DNA of 46,816 bases from Stramonita haemastoma (GCA_030674155.1 CM060325.1:56118307-56165122), one strand, 5' to 3'; shown: positions 1-10,387, counted from the stretch's first letter. Notes: a model not told the origin generated them from the letters alone. A program made the numbers and translations.

Positions 1-605
1 TGTCAAATAATGCGATTGTTGTAGGCCAACATGTACTATTATGCCAGGTTTCTTTTCCTGTTTCTATGCATTAGAAGTATTCATCTGGGTCTTCCCAAGG
101 GGTATGTCAAGCTAGCTACCCCAGCTCTTGCATTCTTCATGTGAACGATAACAGAGTAAAGGGAGGGTGTGTTCATGTCATTCATTCCACTGGCCATAGC
201 TGGTCTACTGGGAATGAAGGAGGGTTGGGTTTTTAAAAGGTTGGTAAAAAGCTATGAGACATATATTATACATTTCGCTGTGAAAGTTCAACCACCACCC
301 AAGGAAACAGAGTGTTGCACAATTCGCAGGTGTATCCTGATTAAAAAAAAAATGATGCTGCCACAGGGCTCTGATCACATTGAGGTAATCTAATTACCAC
401 CCCGTCACACATTGATTATGAGTAGAATCAAACGTTCATACCTCACTAGAAGAAGTCATATCTGATGAAAAATACCACCTATGCAGCATGCCTTTTTTTT
501 ATATTATTATTATGATTTTTTTTTAGGGCTCTGTACAGAACATCAGTGGTCAGGTCAGAGGTCTCCTCTGCTACTGGTAACCATGTAAGCCATTGCTACC
601 TTTGT
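1..605. other. No gene recognised
   Basis: No exon, RNA gene or known element was recognised. A 74-codon open frame at 169-393 has no recognisable similarity and is within the chance range. Short A and T tracts occur near 342 and 489-525. The stretch ends at the target duplication of the Polinton-type element. Confidence 0.5.
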
Positions 606-721
606 CACGTGAGTAGTATAGGTAGGTATGATTCGACCCTCATTCAAATCTTTAGGGAGTGGCATTTTTTAGGGAGCAGCCCCGCCCACTTCGTCCGGTA
701 TAAGGGGCAAGGGCAAGAACT

Positions 722-920
722 CGGGCAGGCCGGGTGGCAGCTGGTATCGATTGTAATGGGGGGGGGGGGGGGGGAGGAAAGGGGGAGGGTGGTGGGGGCA
801 GGCCGGGCGGCAGCTGGTATCGATTGTGGTGGGGGGGGGGGGGGGGAGGGAAAGGGGGAGGGGGGGGGGGCAGGCCGGGCGGCAGCTGGTATCGATTGTG
901 GTGGGGGGAGGAAAGGGGGA
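722..920 (+). repeat. Tandem G-rich reiteration of the inner end of the left inverted repeat
   Basis: The segment GGGCAGGCCGGG...CAGCTGGTATCGATTGT occurs three times (near 723-754, 798-830 and 868-900), each time followed by poly-G and GGAAAGGGGGAGG sequence. Only the first copy belongs to the inverted repeat matched on the right side. The left end has therefore been expanded by local duplication. Open frames here on both strands are Gly- or Pro-rich by-products of composition. Confidence 0.7.
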
Positions 921-1154
921 GGGTGGTGATCGTAGGCGGCGGTGGCGCAATCGTTAAGATGGAAGGAGATGGGTGAATTTTTGCAGGAGGAAGGATGGTT
1001 ATAGTGTCTGATCAGTCAAGGATGGATGGCATTCCCATCAATCCCAGTCCGGCGCCACCAATGGGGAGGTTCAGACAATGGCACCATGTGGTGGGGGCAT
1101 ATGAAAACACGATTTGAATGGGACTTTAAGGTGATAAGAAGAAGAAGAAGATGT

Positions 1155-1590
1155 TTAAATCAAGAGGGGTTTTGTACTCACGCTGTCTGCCTGGACCCGT
1201 CTCTTTACGTAGAAGAAGGAGAGGGCGTTTCTGTGTTGTTGGTAGGTGTAGATCGTTCTCCCGTCTGTTTTGAAGCTTTTGTTGACACCGCCCTGGCTGG
1301 TCCGGGTTTTTGAGGACTCGGAGGTAACTGTCTTTGACCAAACGGTTGTGTCGTTTGCCTAGTCCTTTTGAGTTTTTTTGTTGGTGTCACCGAAGCAGTA
1401 GTACGTCTTGGAACAGAGCGCTACGATCCCGTCTCCTTTGTACTCGAGTTTAAACAGGCCCAGCGAGCAGCAGGGGCGAGGGGTCCATGGTTCGTTGTTT
1501 GTCTTAGCGGAGACGAACTCTTCGTGGTGCGCGTCGCAGGCTTCCGCGGGAAACCATTCCCGCATTTCGTGATAAAATGCCCATTTCATG
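1155..1590 (-). pseudogene. Decayed fragment of a large-mobile-element protein, probably polymerase-associated
   Basis: Read on the minus strand, 1590 to about 1359 encodes a conserved-looking block containing GLFKLEYKGDGIVALCSKTYY. The frame then breaks at a run of A near 1375-1380, and coding similarity continues in another frame down to about 1155 (blocks such as KDSYLRVLK and FFYVKRRV). I associate this block with the C-terminal part of B-family DNA-polymerase-like proteins of Polinton/Maverick and adinto-like elements. That family assignment is from memory and uncertain. Its position inside an element with Polinton termini agrees with it. The minus-strand open frame runs outward into the right inverted repeat, as expected if internal deletion fused repeat and gene end. 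It is not functional: it is truncated at its 5' end and frameshifted. Confidence 0.5.
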
Positions 1591-1754
1591 CGTGGACGGA
1601 CCACAATCGATACCAGCTGCCGCCCGGCCTGCCCGAGTTCTTGCCCTTGCCCCTTATACCGGGCGAATGGGGCGGGGCTGCTCCCTAAAAAATGCGACTC
1701 CCTAAAAATTTGAATGAGGGTCGAATCATACCTACCTATACTACTCACGTGGGT

Positions 1755-2160
1755 AGATAGAGCTCATCAGTCTGGGAAGACAGTCCATCTAGGAGAAAGA
1801 AAATTCTGATTCCAAACCTCCATTGCCTTGCGGCCATACCTACCCATAGGAGAGGCTTCAGGAGTCAACTCTCAGGAAAAATCGGAAGTTGGAATCCCCA
1901 AGGCAGTCCAAGGCTGTATTCAGCAACATTCTGACAACTTCTGTGACAGCACTGGAACCATGTGTATGGTGATTACCTCTACAATGGACCATACCAGCAA
2001 TGTGGAGAGGGGGGAGCCTGCTGCATGGGTAACAGCTTGCCCTCCATATAAACTTATCCAGGCTTTACGCTCTGGAGAGATCATTCCAGCTTTTCCTTTG
2101 CAGCATCAACACAACATGGGAAGCAGCATTCTACCGGTTATAAGTCTGCATACTCAACCA
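1755..2160 (+). repeat. Dispersed repeat, family H
   Basis: The stretch around 2015-2090 (CTGCTGCATGGGTAACAG, then a 'CCCTCCATATAAACTTATCC' segment) recurs in reverse complement near 34415-34490. This shows a dispersed repeat family of at least 200 bp. No coding content or terminal structure was seen, and its class is unknown. An open frame across 1828-2274 belongs to the repeat. Confidence 0.5.
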
Positions 2161-2161
2161 G

Positions 2162-2450
2162 CCGCCATGGCGCAGTGGTTAGCGCCTTGGATTCTGGACT
2201 GGAAGGTCACGGGTTCAATTCCCATAAGAGTCATAGGGAATTTGGGGGCTCCGGATGGCTCCTACCCAGAGTGAGTGTGCTGTGGGCTCAGTGGAAAGAC
2301 TGGGACCACACAGTTGAGCTTCATCAGGACGCGAGTTTGAGAGTGTTGCTCAAATGACCTGACCAACACTGCGGGTGTCTGTATCTCTCGGGCCCAGTTG
2401 ACGCCGGGATATATTATGATAGTAAGCGCAGAGTACAGCCCTGTCAAGTG
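2162..2450 (+). mobile_element. tRNA-derived SINE, family D
   Basis: The head has pol III promoter boxes: an A-box-like ATGGCGCAGTGGTTAGCGCC at 2168-2187, and a B box GGTTCAATTCC at about 2211-2221. The body (about 2260-2375) recurs in reverse complement at 31474-31577, which confirms a dispersed family. The sequence between the boxes does not fold into a convincing intact tRNA, so it is a retroposon head and not a tRNA gene. Confidence 0.65.
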
Positions 2451-3265
2451 GTCTCAAAGCACATACACTTCCATGGCAGCATCATTATATCATCCTCATT
2501 CTCATCGATCATCATGCAATGAAAAAATTGCCTCTGATTCCGTGGCCCCAGTTACTCTGGTCTCATGGTGACCTCAGGTTTGGTTTCCCCATACGCTTTT
2601 GTGCTTATGATGAGTTTGTGTCAAAGCCTTTGGGGTTGGAGGTTCGAGGGGGGCGGTCGTTGGGAGGACGTTGTGGTGTCACCACCTCGGTTGGGTGACT
2701 CACTCAGTCTGGCTCTGTGACTGAGCTAATACTGTCGTTAGTAGGGGGCTTAGTAGATGGTGACTTGTGTATGATAGCTCAGAACAGGCACCACTGAACA
2801 CCACCAAAGTGACCCAGCAGCAGTGCAGGGCCCTCTGGCTGGTGGCACTGGCCCACGGCGGCATAATATTGATGAGCTCCCGGTGGACTTCCGACCCTGA
2901 GTGAGGTTGAGACATAGCAAACCTGGGGTATGGCTGTGGCAGGGAGATTAAAACAAGAGGCGTGGGAACAGCAGGGATAGAAACGTCACAGAAGATGAGG
3001 CAGCAAAACAAAACAACAAAAAAAGTCTGCACACTCAACTGGTGTAAAGTCAGACGCCAGAGGCTGCTTCCAATGGTGGGAGAGGTCATCACATCTCACT
3101 GGGAAGCTCTGGCTCAGGCCAAAAGCTGTGTCAGTTATTGATGTCAGCTCATTGCCAAGGCCGACACTAAAATGTTGTGATGTTGTAAAATGTTGTGTTG
3201 AGATTGCCTTCAGCCATGACAAGCTCTTAAAAGAACAACTTGCACTCTCCTTTAAAGGAGAAAAA
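2451..3265. other. No gene recognised
   Basis: Mixed-composition sequence. Open frames of up to 130 codons on the minus strand (2700-3092) have no recognisable domain and no splice-bounded conservation that I can identify. I see no SINE head or inverted termini. Confidence 0.4.
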
Positions 3266-3267
3266 AT

Positions 3268-3432
3268 CCTCTGAAGTTGGAGTATGGCCGCCTATATGGC
3301 AAGGTACTTGAAAACAGTCATACAAGCAAACCTCATTCAGTGTGTGCAATTTCAATCTCACAGTGATTCCCAGGTGGGATTAGTGAGTCAGAGAACACAT
3401 TCCGGGTGACCCCCCAGAGTGTTAAGCTGGGG

Positions 3433-3440
<8 letters not shown>
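3268..3440 (+). repeat. Dispersed repeat, family F
   Basis: The segment from TCCTCTGAAGTTGGAGTATG to the MITE-adjacent GTTAAGCTGGGGAAC closely matches 43210-43390. A shorter, more diverged piece occurs at 46555-46680. It is followed by an (ACA)n run at 3436-3466. It is a noncoding dispersed repeat of unknown class. Confidence 0.65.
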
Positions 3441-3464
<24 letters not shown>

Positions 3465-3484
3465 CTGGGAAGCTACTGCCTACC

Positions 3485-3803
3485 TTAACCCTCTTGCATT
3501 CGGTGTCTCTGAACACAAACTGCCCCTACATTTCGCATTCCAATACGGATTCAGGTCAGGTACACATGCTGGATGGCCTTTTCCTCCTTCCAAGTACATA
3601 CCAGCAGCTATAATTACTTCCAGACTCTCAGCAAGCTTTGTATCTCTGGACTGACAGAGCTTTGACATGTGGTAGCAATTAGTGATGGTCACAGCGTGAT
3701 GGAAAGCTACTGTGTGTAAATCCCGGCAAATCCCGGATCAGGACTTAGGGAGGGGTAATTATTCAATCCCGGCAAATCCCGGGATCGGGACTACGAGGGT
3801 TAA
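3485..3803. mobile_element. piggyBac-like MITE, copy 1
   Basis: The element is bounded by TTAA on both sides (3485-3488 and 3800-3803). It has short inverted ends, CCCTCTTGCA... against ...CTACGAGGG. A second copy at 5797-6112 aligns over its full length. TTAA target duplication with CCCT-type ends and no coding capacity fits a non-autonomous piggyBac derivative. Kolobok-type elements also use TTAA and cannot be excluded. Confidence 0.7.
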
Positions 3804-4047
3804 GCTGGGCAGCCCCCAGTCAGTAAGGTGCTGCCCTGCCGCACACAACTGAACAGCATCTGTTCCTTTCACCCCTTTTCAGATGTCAAGAGTGAAAGTC
3901 CAGAAGCAAGAGAAAGCAGCAAAACTAGAACAAGACTTCACTGCCGCCATGTAAATCAAACCAGTTTCAAGCATACCATCTTTATTACATAATCTTCTAC
4001 TCCAGGGATGGTAAAAGAGCAATCCACTTCAAATGATGACCAATCTC

Positions 4048-4072
4048 TCTCTCTCTCTCTCTCTCTCTCACA

Positions 4073-4126
<54 letters not shown>
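4048..4126. repeat. (CT)n(CA)n microsatellite
   Basis: A CT run passes directly into a CA run. Open frames here are dipeptide artefacts. Confidence 0.95.
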
Positions 4127-4128
<2 letters not shown>

Positions 4129-4130
4129 CA

Positions 4131-4245
4131 CAGATGGGAACAGATGACATGATTTACAAAAATCACACGGGGACTGGATGTAAAAAACCACACAAGTGCT
4201 TGTTCCATTATCCTTCATATAAAAGAATAATAATAAAAAAAATTT
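4131..4245 (+). mobile_element. SINE family B, 3' part only
   Basis: It matches the family B tail: GGGAACAGATGACA, then CACACGGGGACTGGATGTAA, then CATTATCC and an A/T-rich TATAAAAGAATAA end. The tRNA-like head is missing; a microsatellite sits where it would be. Confidence 0.75.
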
Positions 4246-4333
4246 AATGCACACATTCTCTCTCTCTCTCTCATTAATTGATATTAAAAACCAGAACCAA
4301 GGAAGAATTTGTTAAAGAAATCTAGTAACTCAT

Positions 4334-4815
4334 TTAACTCTCCGAGAACGGCCGTCTGCTATAGCAGATCAGTGTAAAGCAACGTTTTTGGACAGCCATC
4401 CGCAATAGCGGATTTGCTGTTTGCAGAGTTTTCATGCTGTGGCCACATGATACTATGGCTAGTGCAGCTTAACATAGCTTCATGAGCCTATCCAAGGTCA
4501 AATGCAGAGTGTTATCGGGTGATTCCATGTGTTCCAAACTCGTTGTTCATGGTTGAAGAGAGTAGCTGACATGGAGTAACTACACGTAGTACAAAATTCA
4601 GAGTATTTTCTTCATGCTAGTCAAAGCTCAAATATTAAAATGAGAGCTTCAATCTCTCGATATGTACCAACCCAGTATGTTATTCATAAGTTCAGAAAAC
4701 TTTATTCTCTCACTATGTGTTTTGTATTAAAAAATTTTTTTTTTACTAACCATTACAAATGGGCCATCTGTGGGGGAAAAACAAGGGAGAGAAGTGGCCG
4801 TCCCGAGTGAGTTAA
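4334..4815. mobile_element. TTAA-flanked miniature element, second type
   Basis: The left end TTAACTCTCCGAGAACGGCC (4334) and the right end GGCCGTCCCGAGTGAGTTAA (to 4815) form imperfect inverted repeats of about 20 bp that include TTAA. Near the left end are two small palindromes, CTGCTATAGCAG and ATCCGCAATAGCGGAT. No coding capacity is visible. The ends differ from those of the MITE at 3485 and 5797, so this is a separate family. It lies directly upstream of a LINE fragment. Confidence 0.55.
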
Positions 4816-5765
4816 AAACCAAGGCTGAAAAGAATTACTTTCAAAAGCTTTTTGCAAATAAATGTAACGGCGGATCATTCTGGAATGCAATTAATCAATT
4901 ACCAATATCATCACCAATACAGCTATCTGCAGATGAGCTTATTGCATATTTTAGTCAAATAACTAGTTCAACAATAAAGTATGCACACAGGTGTGTTTAG
5001 ACATCATCCCTGATGAAAAAAATTAAATAATGGGTAGGCGCTGCACTTGTGGCGATGCGCTCTCCCCAGGGAGAGCAGCCCGAATTTTACGCAGAGAAAT
5101 CTGCTGTGACATAAAGTGGTATAAAGAATAAAGTAAAGTATAAAGTAAAGTCTAATAAAAACTGCATTCAATAACCTTGAAGATGTGCATGATTTCTGCT
5201 CTTCTAAAAATATTTCCACAAAATTTAACGTTCCTTTATTGTCTGTTCATGAGGTATACAGGGCATCAATCCATTTAAAACTAAAGAGGTGTTGTGGTCC
5301 AGATATTCTTAATGGCAAGGAATTACATACTGCAGCACCATTCATTTGTGAGACACTTCATAATGTAATCCAATGATTGTTTTCCAAAATCTTTCAAAAA
5401 GTGTGTCAAGTCTTGCCCCTTTATAGATACAGTCACCAGTTTGATCCTTCAGACTACTTATCAATTTGAATTTTATCTCTGTTGTCAAAACCTTTAGAGA
5501 ATCACACCAGAAAGCACATTCCAATCCAGTTCAACAAATACAGTTTGCTCCATCTAAATCAGTCTGTGTTTAGAAAGTATCATTCAAGCCACACAGCTCT
5601 GATCACCTTAGTTGACAAATGATTGACAAACACAAATATCAACAAAATCACTGATGTTCTTTTTTTGTAAATTTTGCAAAAGTGTTTGATTTAACTGACC
5701 ACTCACTTCTACTGGACAAAATACTATAAGACATGTTGGATGATGCCATAGAACCGATGTCATCA
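4816..5765 (+). pseudogene. Broken non-LTR retrotransposon reverse transcriptase
   Basis: Separated frames together resemble the region before, and the first part of, a LINE reverse transcriptase. At 4816-4990 the blocks are KAEKNYFQKLF and FWNAINQLP. At 5165-5370 the frame contains VYRASIHLKLKRCCGPD (a 'KS..GPDGI'-like step). At 5460-5760 pieces such as LSKPLENH, QSVFRKYHSSHTALI and TDHSLLLDK-like residues recall the RT segment leading to the first catalytic Asp motif. Several stops and frame breaks are present, and a SINE E fragment at 5029-5160 interrupts it. The clade (CR1/Jockey-like) is a guess. No 5' UTR, endonuclease or 3' end is visible. Confidence 0.65.
5029..5160 (+). mobile_element. 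SINE family E fragment inserted in LINE remnant
   Basis: It contains the family E core: GGGTAGGCGCTGCACTTGTG, CTCTCCCCAGGGAGAGCAGC, GCAGAGAAATCTGCTG and ACATAAAGTGGTA. It ends in a TAAAGTAAAGT-type tail. The same core recurs at 7562-7655 and, in reverse complement, at 18488-18580. Confidence 0.75.
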
Positions 5766-5796
5766 TTTCTAGATAATAGTTAACAGCTAGTATACC

Positions 5797-6112
5797 ATAA
5801 CCCTCTTGCATTCAGATTCTCTGAACACAAACTGCCCCTACATTTTGCATTCCATCACGAAATCAGGTCAGGCACACATGCTCGATGGCCTTTTCCTCCT
5901 TCTAAGTACATACCAGCAGCTATAATTACTTCCAGACTCTCAGCAGGGTTTCTTCTTCTAGCCTGACAGAGCTTTAACATGTGGTAGCAATTAGTGATGG
6001 TCACAGTGTGATGGAAATCTACTGTGTGTAAATCCTGGTTCAGAACTTGGGGGGGGGGGGGGGGTAATTATTCAATCCCCTGCAAATCCTGGTTCGGGAC
6101 TAAGAGGGTTAA
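5797..6112. mobile_element. piggyBac-like MITE, copy 2
   Basis: It aligns end to end with 3485-3803, with point differences and a poly-G expansion near 6050-6064. The right flank keeps TTAA (6109-6112). The left flank is ATAA, a one-base decay of TTAA. Confidence 0.7.
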
Positions 6113-7028
6113 ATTAATGGAGAAAAATCAGCTTTATTCAGTATTGCCAATGAATTAGGGTAAGCATCAGGGCTCAGGTTTCTCTACTTTTCTGAAATTA
6201 AGAGAACTGTTCATGTTAGCCATTCTAAGGTGGATGAAGTAATGGTATTTTTTCAAGATATCATACACCTTGTACAAAATCTCTCTCAGTGTGTGTGTGT
6301 GTGACTCTCTCTCTCTCAATGAAGACTTCTTTTGCATCTACGATTATTCTAAAGTATCCTTTCACATTTGAAATGAAAATCTACTGATGCAATGCTGTGT
6401 CTTTGCTGATGTAGTTTTGCAATTGATGTCGTACTCATATAGGATCTGCTTTTGATTGTACTAGTAGCCCATTGCTTGTTCCCCCATATTTTCAAGGTCT
6501 TCAGAAAGGGGTGCAGTGTTGGAAAGAGTCTGTGTATGTGTGATGGGAGATGTGGAAGGTCACATCTTTATTTCTTTAATTATGAATTGATTTACTTAAC
6601 ATCACTTCATTGCTTGAAGGCAAGATATCAAAAGCGTGCTTGTGTGTATTCTTTTTCCTCGTTCAAAAAAAAAAAGAAAAAAGCTTCACTCATTTATTCC
6701 CATTTTCTTCCCTCTCTGGTAGCTGTCCTGTGTATGTAACACTAGCAGTCTCTCCCTCTTTTTTTTTGCGACTGTTTACCTATGTTACTGTCATTTTCTT
6801 CCAGTTCTTTACACATTTGACTTGCTGATTTACTGAATTTCAAGAATTATTGGCAGATTGATTTCCTTGTTTGGACTGAAGGCTGGATAAAAAAAAATTT
6901 TTAAAGCCACAATTGTGCTCACTCTTCTGCTGTAATAAAAATGTGAACACTAAAAAAAAAGATTGTTCTCTCTCTCTCTCTCTGTTCACAAAAAAAAGAT
7001 TCTCTCACTCTGTTCACTGACACATTGT

Positions 7029-7061
<33 letters not shown>

Positions 7062-7122
7062 CCCCCCCCCCCCCCCTCTCTTGTACATCACACACAGCCA
7101 CACATCACTGACAATCAAATGT
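6113..7122. other. MED10 3' flank, no further gene
   Basis: AT-rich sequence with short GT and CT runs (6288-6320) and a longer CT/poly-C tract at 6966-7080. On the minus strand, AATAAA-type signals (TTTATT on plus) occur at about 6566, so the MED10 3' UTR may run into this region. No protein similarity was recognised. Confidence 0.4.
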
Positions 7123-7218
7123 CTATGTAGGTCTATCGTTGCCTTTCCAAGCTCTGTACATGTTCATTTCTGTGGGGAATACTTTGTTCAGCTCCACCAT
7201 CAACAGGGCCTTGAACTT
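7123..7218 (-). CDS. MED10: MED10 last coding exon
   Basis: 32 codons including TAG. It is preceded on the minus strand by an acceptor CAG (7221-7219). The product starts KFKALLMVELNKVFPTEM and ends in a short Arg/Pro-containing tail. The phase joins the previous exon exactly at a codon boundary (LK/KFK). Confidence 0.92.
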   Translation of the reverse strand, partial: KFKALLMVELNKVFPTEMNMYRAWKGNDRPT

Positions 7219-7918
7219 CTGCACACATTCATAAAGTGAATCGTGTTAGCTGTTACGTTCAACCATATGTTGCAATCAAAAAAAAAAAAAAAATTATCAA
7301 AAAAAGGAAGGGGCAGGGACCTTACAGAATAAAACAATGGTCTCACCCAAGAGACAAATGACGTTTATGTAAGCACATAAGTAAGCTATACAAAACACAC
7401 TGTCTCTAGTAAATCTGGGGTTTCAGTCCAAGTGCATAATATTTAGCGCACATAAAAGAACCCACGGCAACAAGGGGGTTGACTCTGGCAAAATTCTGTA
7501 GAAAAAAGCCACTCTGATAAGGAAACAAATTCAGTTGCATACAGGAAAAAAAAAAAAAAAAAGGGTAGGCGCTGCACTTGTTATGACACGCTCTCCCCAG
7601 GGAGAGCAGCCCAAATTTCACGCAGAGAAATCTGCTGTCACATAAAAGTGGTACAAAATACAAAAAATATAAAATATAGCATAGTGTTTCACAACGGTCA
7701 ACACATCCTTTCTTCAAGGGAAGGGGGCGGTGGGGAGAGGGAGAGCTGGGGGTGGGGTGGGGGTGCAATTCAAAAGTTATACTTACTGTGTACAAAAGTG
7801 CACACTATTTATAACTCTTTTATTTTGCATCAGTTTTCCATTATAACAGAGTATTAAACTGGAATAGGTTCTCATATTCTTAAGCTTAAACTTGGCACTA
7901 AATTATACAATTTGACTG

Positions 7919-7988
<70 letters not shown>

Positions 7989-9765
7989 ACAAGGTTGGAC
8001 AAACATGCAATGAACTAAGTACAACATGGGAGAGGTAGTGACAATACTTTTAACATAAACGGAAAGACCTGAAAAGGCTGTAGGCCTAATGCTAGAGGCA
8101 GAGTGACCTACTAATTTCTAGCTCTGCAGGCACAGCTTGAACATGTTGGGACAGAATACATGAATTGAATGGGCAAATTCTGGCCATTTTCACTGTCCAT
8201 GAACTGTGACAATACATGACAGAGTGCATGTGTTGTTCTTTTAGATTTTGTTCAATATCCTATTAAAATAGAGTATTAGTTTTAATTAATATTAATTTTG
8301 TCTTTACCTACAGTGTGTTATAACAATTTGGTTTAGTAAAAATTTTAGCATGTGTGTCATGTGTGTGTGTGTGTGCGTGAGCTCTGTGTGTGTGAGTGCG
8401 AGTGTGGATGCGTGGGCATTCTGGTGCGTGTATGGGTGTTTGTGATTTTGCTTGAGTGAGTCAATGACTGGCTAACATATTGCTGATTTCTGGGTGCTTT
8501 TTATTGTGATGGTTGCGTTCTGATATTTGGCCACTGTGTTGTGGAACTTTTTTTTATGTTCACCTTTTTAAAGTATGGCTTGTACCCGCTTGAATTTCTC
8601 TGTCTGTGAGATAATAAAGTGATTTTGAAGTTTGAAGGACAGCATGGTATAACAGCCCTGAAATGTCACAGGAGATCAGTGGATGAGAAAGAAAAAAAAA
8701 CCCACAAAAATCTCTTCATATAGATTCTCTGGTTACAAAGCTTTTTTTCATACTGACAAAATGGAAAGATCAAAGAAGAGAGGATGTCTTATAGATGCTT
8801 ACTGACACAATAATTTTGTGTTTTAGTCACAAAATTCACGGAAATGACAAACATGTTTGAGAGATGTTATATATAATATATTCTTTCTGTGATGTGGCTA
8901 GCTATTCAAATCCTAATTAGGCTAATACAACAATGATAGTCAGACTGACCTTCAGGTTGTCAACTTTGCCTTTCACTTGCTCGTTTTTGGTAAGAGCTTT
9001 CTCCAGGCAGTCCCTAGTGTATAAGTTGGGATTTCGACCCTGATCAATGTAACTGAAACAAGCAAGAAAAACAACATTTAACAAAATTTTGGACAAGCAC
9101 TGCAGCTGAACTTCACCACAATTCTAATAGTATTAATACGTGCTCAGTGAATATTCAGCCCTGATCAATGTTGCTACAAACAAAAGTCATTTCTGAACAA
9201 CTAAACAAACAGTGTAGTTGGATTTGATCTTTACCATTGGAGATTATAAATTTACACTTCTGTAACATGAATTTCAATTTTAAATACTTCTGTGACTGTT
9301 TCAATCAAACATTCATTATACTTTAAAACAACAAAAAAATTATATCTCACCTGTGAAGCCCAAACATACAAATCTTTCCTAGAACAGCTTGTAAAAATCA
9401 GCTTTCACACACAATAAAAATGTCACCTGACTGCTATCAGTATCAGACCCACAGAAGCCTCAAAGCGTCGATGATTCTGGCTTTGTGAAAGGAATAAGGA
9501 TTCTTGCACATAGTTCTGCTGATCAATAGATCTCTTTAATCTACTAATCTATTCATACTACTTTTTCTACCATTAGTACTGATACCCAGAATGTCCTACA
9601 GACTGGATTGCTTGTATTGTAATAAGACCCCCCCCTCCCCCCCCCCCCCCCCCCCCCCCCCTGTAAATAATCCGTGCTTACTCAAAAACTTCAAGTGGCA
9701 CGTTCACATCTTGGACCTGGGATTTCAGCTTGTCAAGTTCTTGCATCTCCAGCACCATGCTGTTC
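7123..9765 (-). CDS. MED10: Mediator complex subunit 10, C-terminal three exons (partial)
   Basis: MED10 is a small subunit of the Mediator middle module, which links transcription factors to RNA polymerase II in the nucleus. Three minus-strand exons (9765-9682, 9052-8950, 7218-7123) join without any frame break and end at TAG (7125-7123). The product contains PLEVFDYIDQGRNPNLYTRD and then KALTKNEQVKGKVDNLK, which match the most conserved core of animal MED10. It ends in KFKALLMVELNKVFP...EM. About 93 residues are present. The family is about 135 residues long, so roughly 40-55 N-terminal residues are missing. They should be encoded upstream at higher coordinates, and I could not find them between 9.8 kb and the N gap. 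Introns of 629 and 1731 bp contain a SINE E copy and a CA array. All visible splice sites are canonical. The gene is transcribed away from PMT. Confidence 0.93.
7430..7685 (+). mobile_element. SINE family E, 5'-truncated, in MED10 intron
   Basis: It runs from GCGCACATAAAAGAACCCAC through CACTCTGATAAGGAAACAAA and a poly-A run (7549-7562) to the GGGTAGGCGCTGCACTTG core and an ACAAAATA tail. The reverse complement of 18460-18710 matches it closely. The tRNA-like head seen there is absent here. Confidence 0.75.
7919..7988. repeat. (CA)n microsatellite
   Basis: About 35 uninterrupted CA units in the MED10 last intron. Confidence 0.97.
8950..9052 (-). CDS. MED10: MED10 penultimate exon
   Basis: 103 bp. 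The acceptor is GTTTCAG and the donor GTCAGT (8949-8944). The first base completes the Asp codon of VFDYIDQG, and 34 full codons follow, ending DNLK. This is the diagnostic MED10 segment. Confidence 0.95.
9630..9661. repeat. Poly-C tract next to a MED10 donor
   Basis: About 30 bases, nearly all C, ending 15 bp from the donor (GTAAGC on minus, 9681-9676). On the transcript this is a poly-G tract just inside the intron. Confidence 0.9.
9682..9765 (-). CDS. MED10: MED10 internal exon
   Basis: 84 bp between acceptor ATTGCAG and donor GTAAGC. It encodes NSMVLEMQELDKLKSQVQDV and then NVPLEVF, aligning with the helical segment before the YIDQG core. It enters with one leftover base, so at least one upstream coding exon must exist. 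Confidence 0.9.
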
Positions 9766-10003
9766 CTGCAATAAAAATGTTAACATTAAAAATGAACAGG
9801 TAGCATAGATCTACTATGGAGCAATTTTTGCTTAGCATCTGATATGTATTGAAAAAAACAGAGGAAAACCCCCCAACTCTGTTGAGAAGAGATGAAGATT
9901 CCCCTATAACAAATACATATAATTTACTAGTAGTACGTAAAACACAAGACTGACCGACTGCACACCCCCTCCTCCCCCCCCCCCCCTTTTTTTTTTCTTT
10001 TGC

Positions 10004-10360
10004 TCCTCAGCTGGAGCTCTGAGGATCACCAATGGTGAGATTTTGCGCATGCAACCATTTCTGCCCACTATGAAGGTAGAAGCATTCCAATTTCAAGAAT
10101 GCATGCTGGGTATGTTTGCATTTCCATATCCCACCAATCCAAACACTCACATGAATTACAGGATCTTTAACGTGCATATTTGATCCTCTGCATTTGTATA
10201 ATTACAAAGGAAATTGGGGCATTGTCAGGTCTGCACTTACAGCTGACCTGGGAGATCGTAAAAATGCCCACCCTTAATTCATCAGATGCTGCTGAGATTT
10301 GAACCCATGACTTCATGGGCCCATGAGATTAAAGTAAAATGTTCACCATCTAAAACCACC
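10004..10360 (-). mobile_element. tRNA-headed SINE, family G, antisense
   Basis: Read on the minus strand, the head near 10360-10290 has an A-box-like GATGGTGAACATTTTACTTT and a B box GGTTCAAATCT. Its distal part holds the family G core, here read on plus as GAGCTCTGAGGATCACCAAT, GGTGAGATTTTGCGCATGC and CCACTATGAAGGTAG. The core recurs at 28600-28680, 34255-34345 and 37055-37165. Confidence 0.55.
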
Positions 10361-10387
10361 CCCTGTTTTAGAATACCAGCAATGTCC

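Larger units (their letters stand above)
606..1751. mobile_element. Miniature Polinton/Maverick-type element with 143-bp terminal inverted repeats
   Basis: Positions 612-754 and 1603-1745 are near-identical inverted repeats, with only scattered mismatches. The element begins with AG and ends with CT, and is flanked by the 6-bp direct repeat CACGTG at 606-611 and 1746-1751. Long inverted repeats with AG termini and 6-bp target duplications are the signature of Polinton/Maverick transposons, whose autonomous forms are 15-20 kb. This copy is only about 1.13 kb, so it is an internally deleted, non-autonomous derivative. It holds a G-rich tandem extension of the left repeat and a decayed minus-strand polymerase-like fragment. 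CACGTG is itself palindromic, so the direct-repeat evidence alone is weaker than usual; the termini and repeats carry the call. Confidence 0.75.

Noticed and set aside
169..393. Small gene of 74 codons
   Set aside because: No similarity, weak start context and no splice evidence; left as unannotated sequence.
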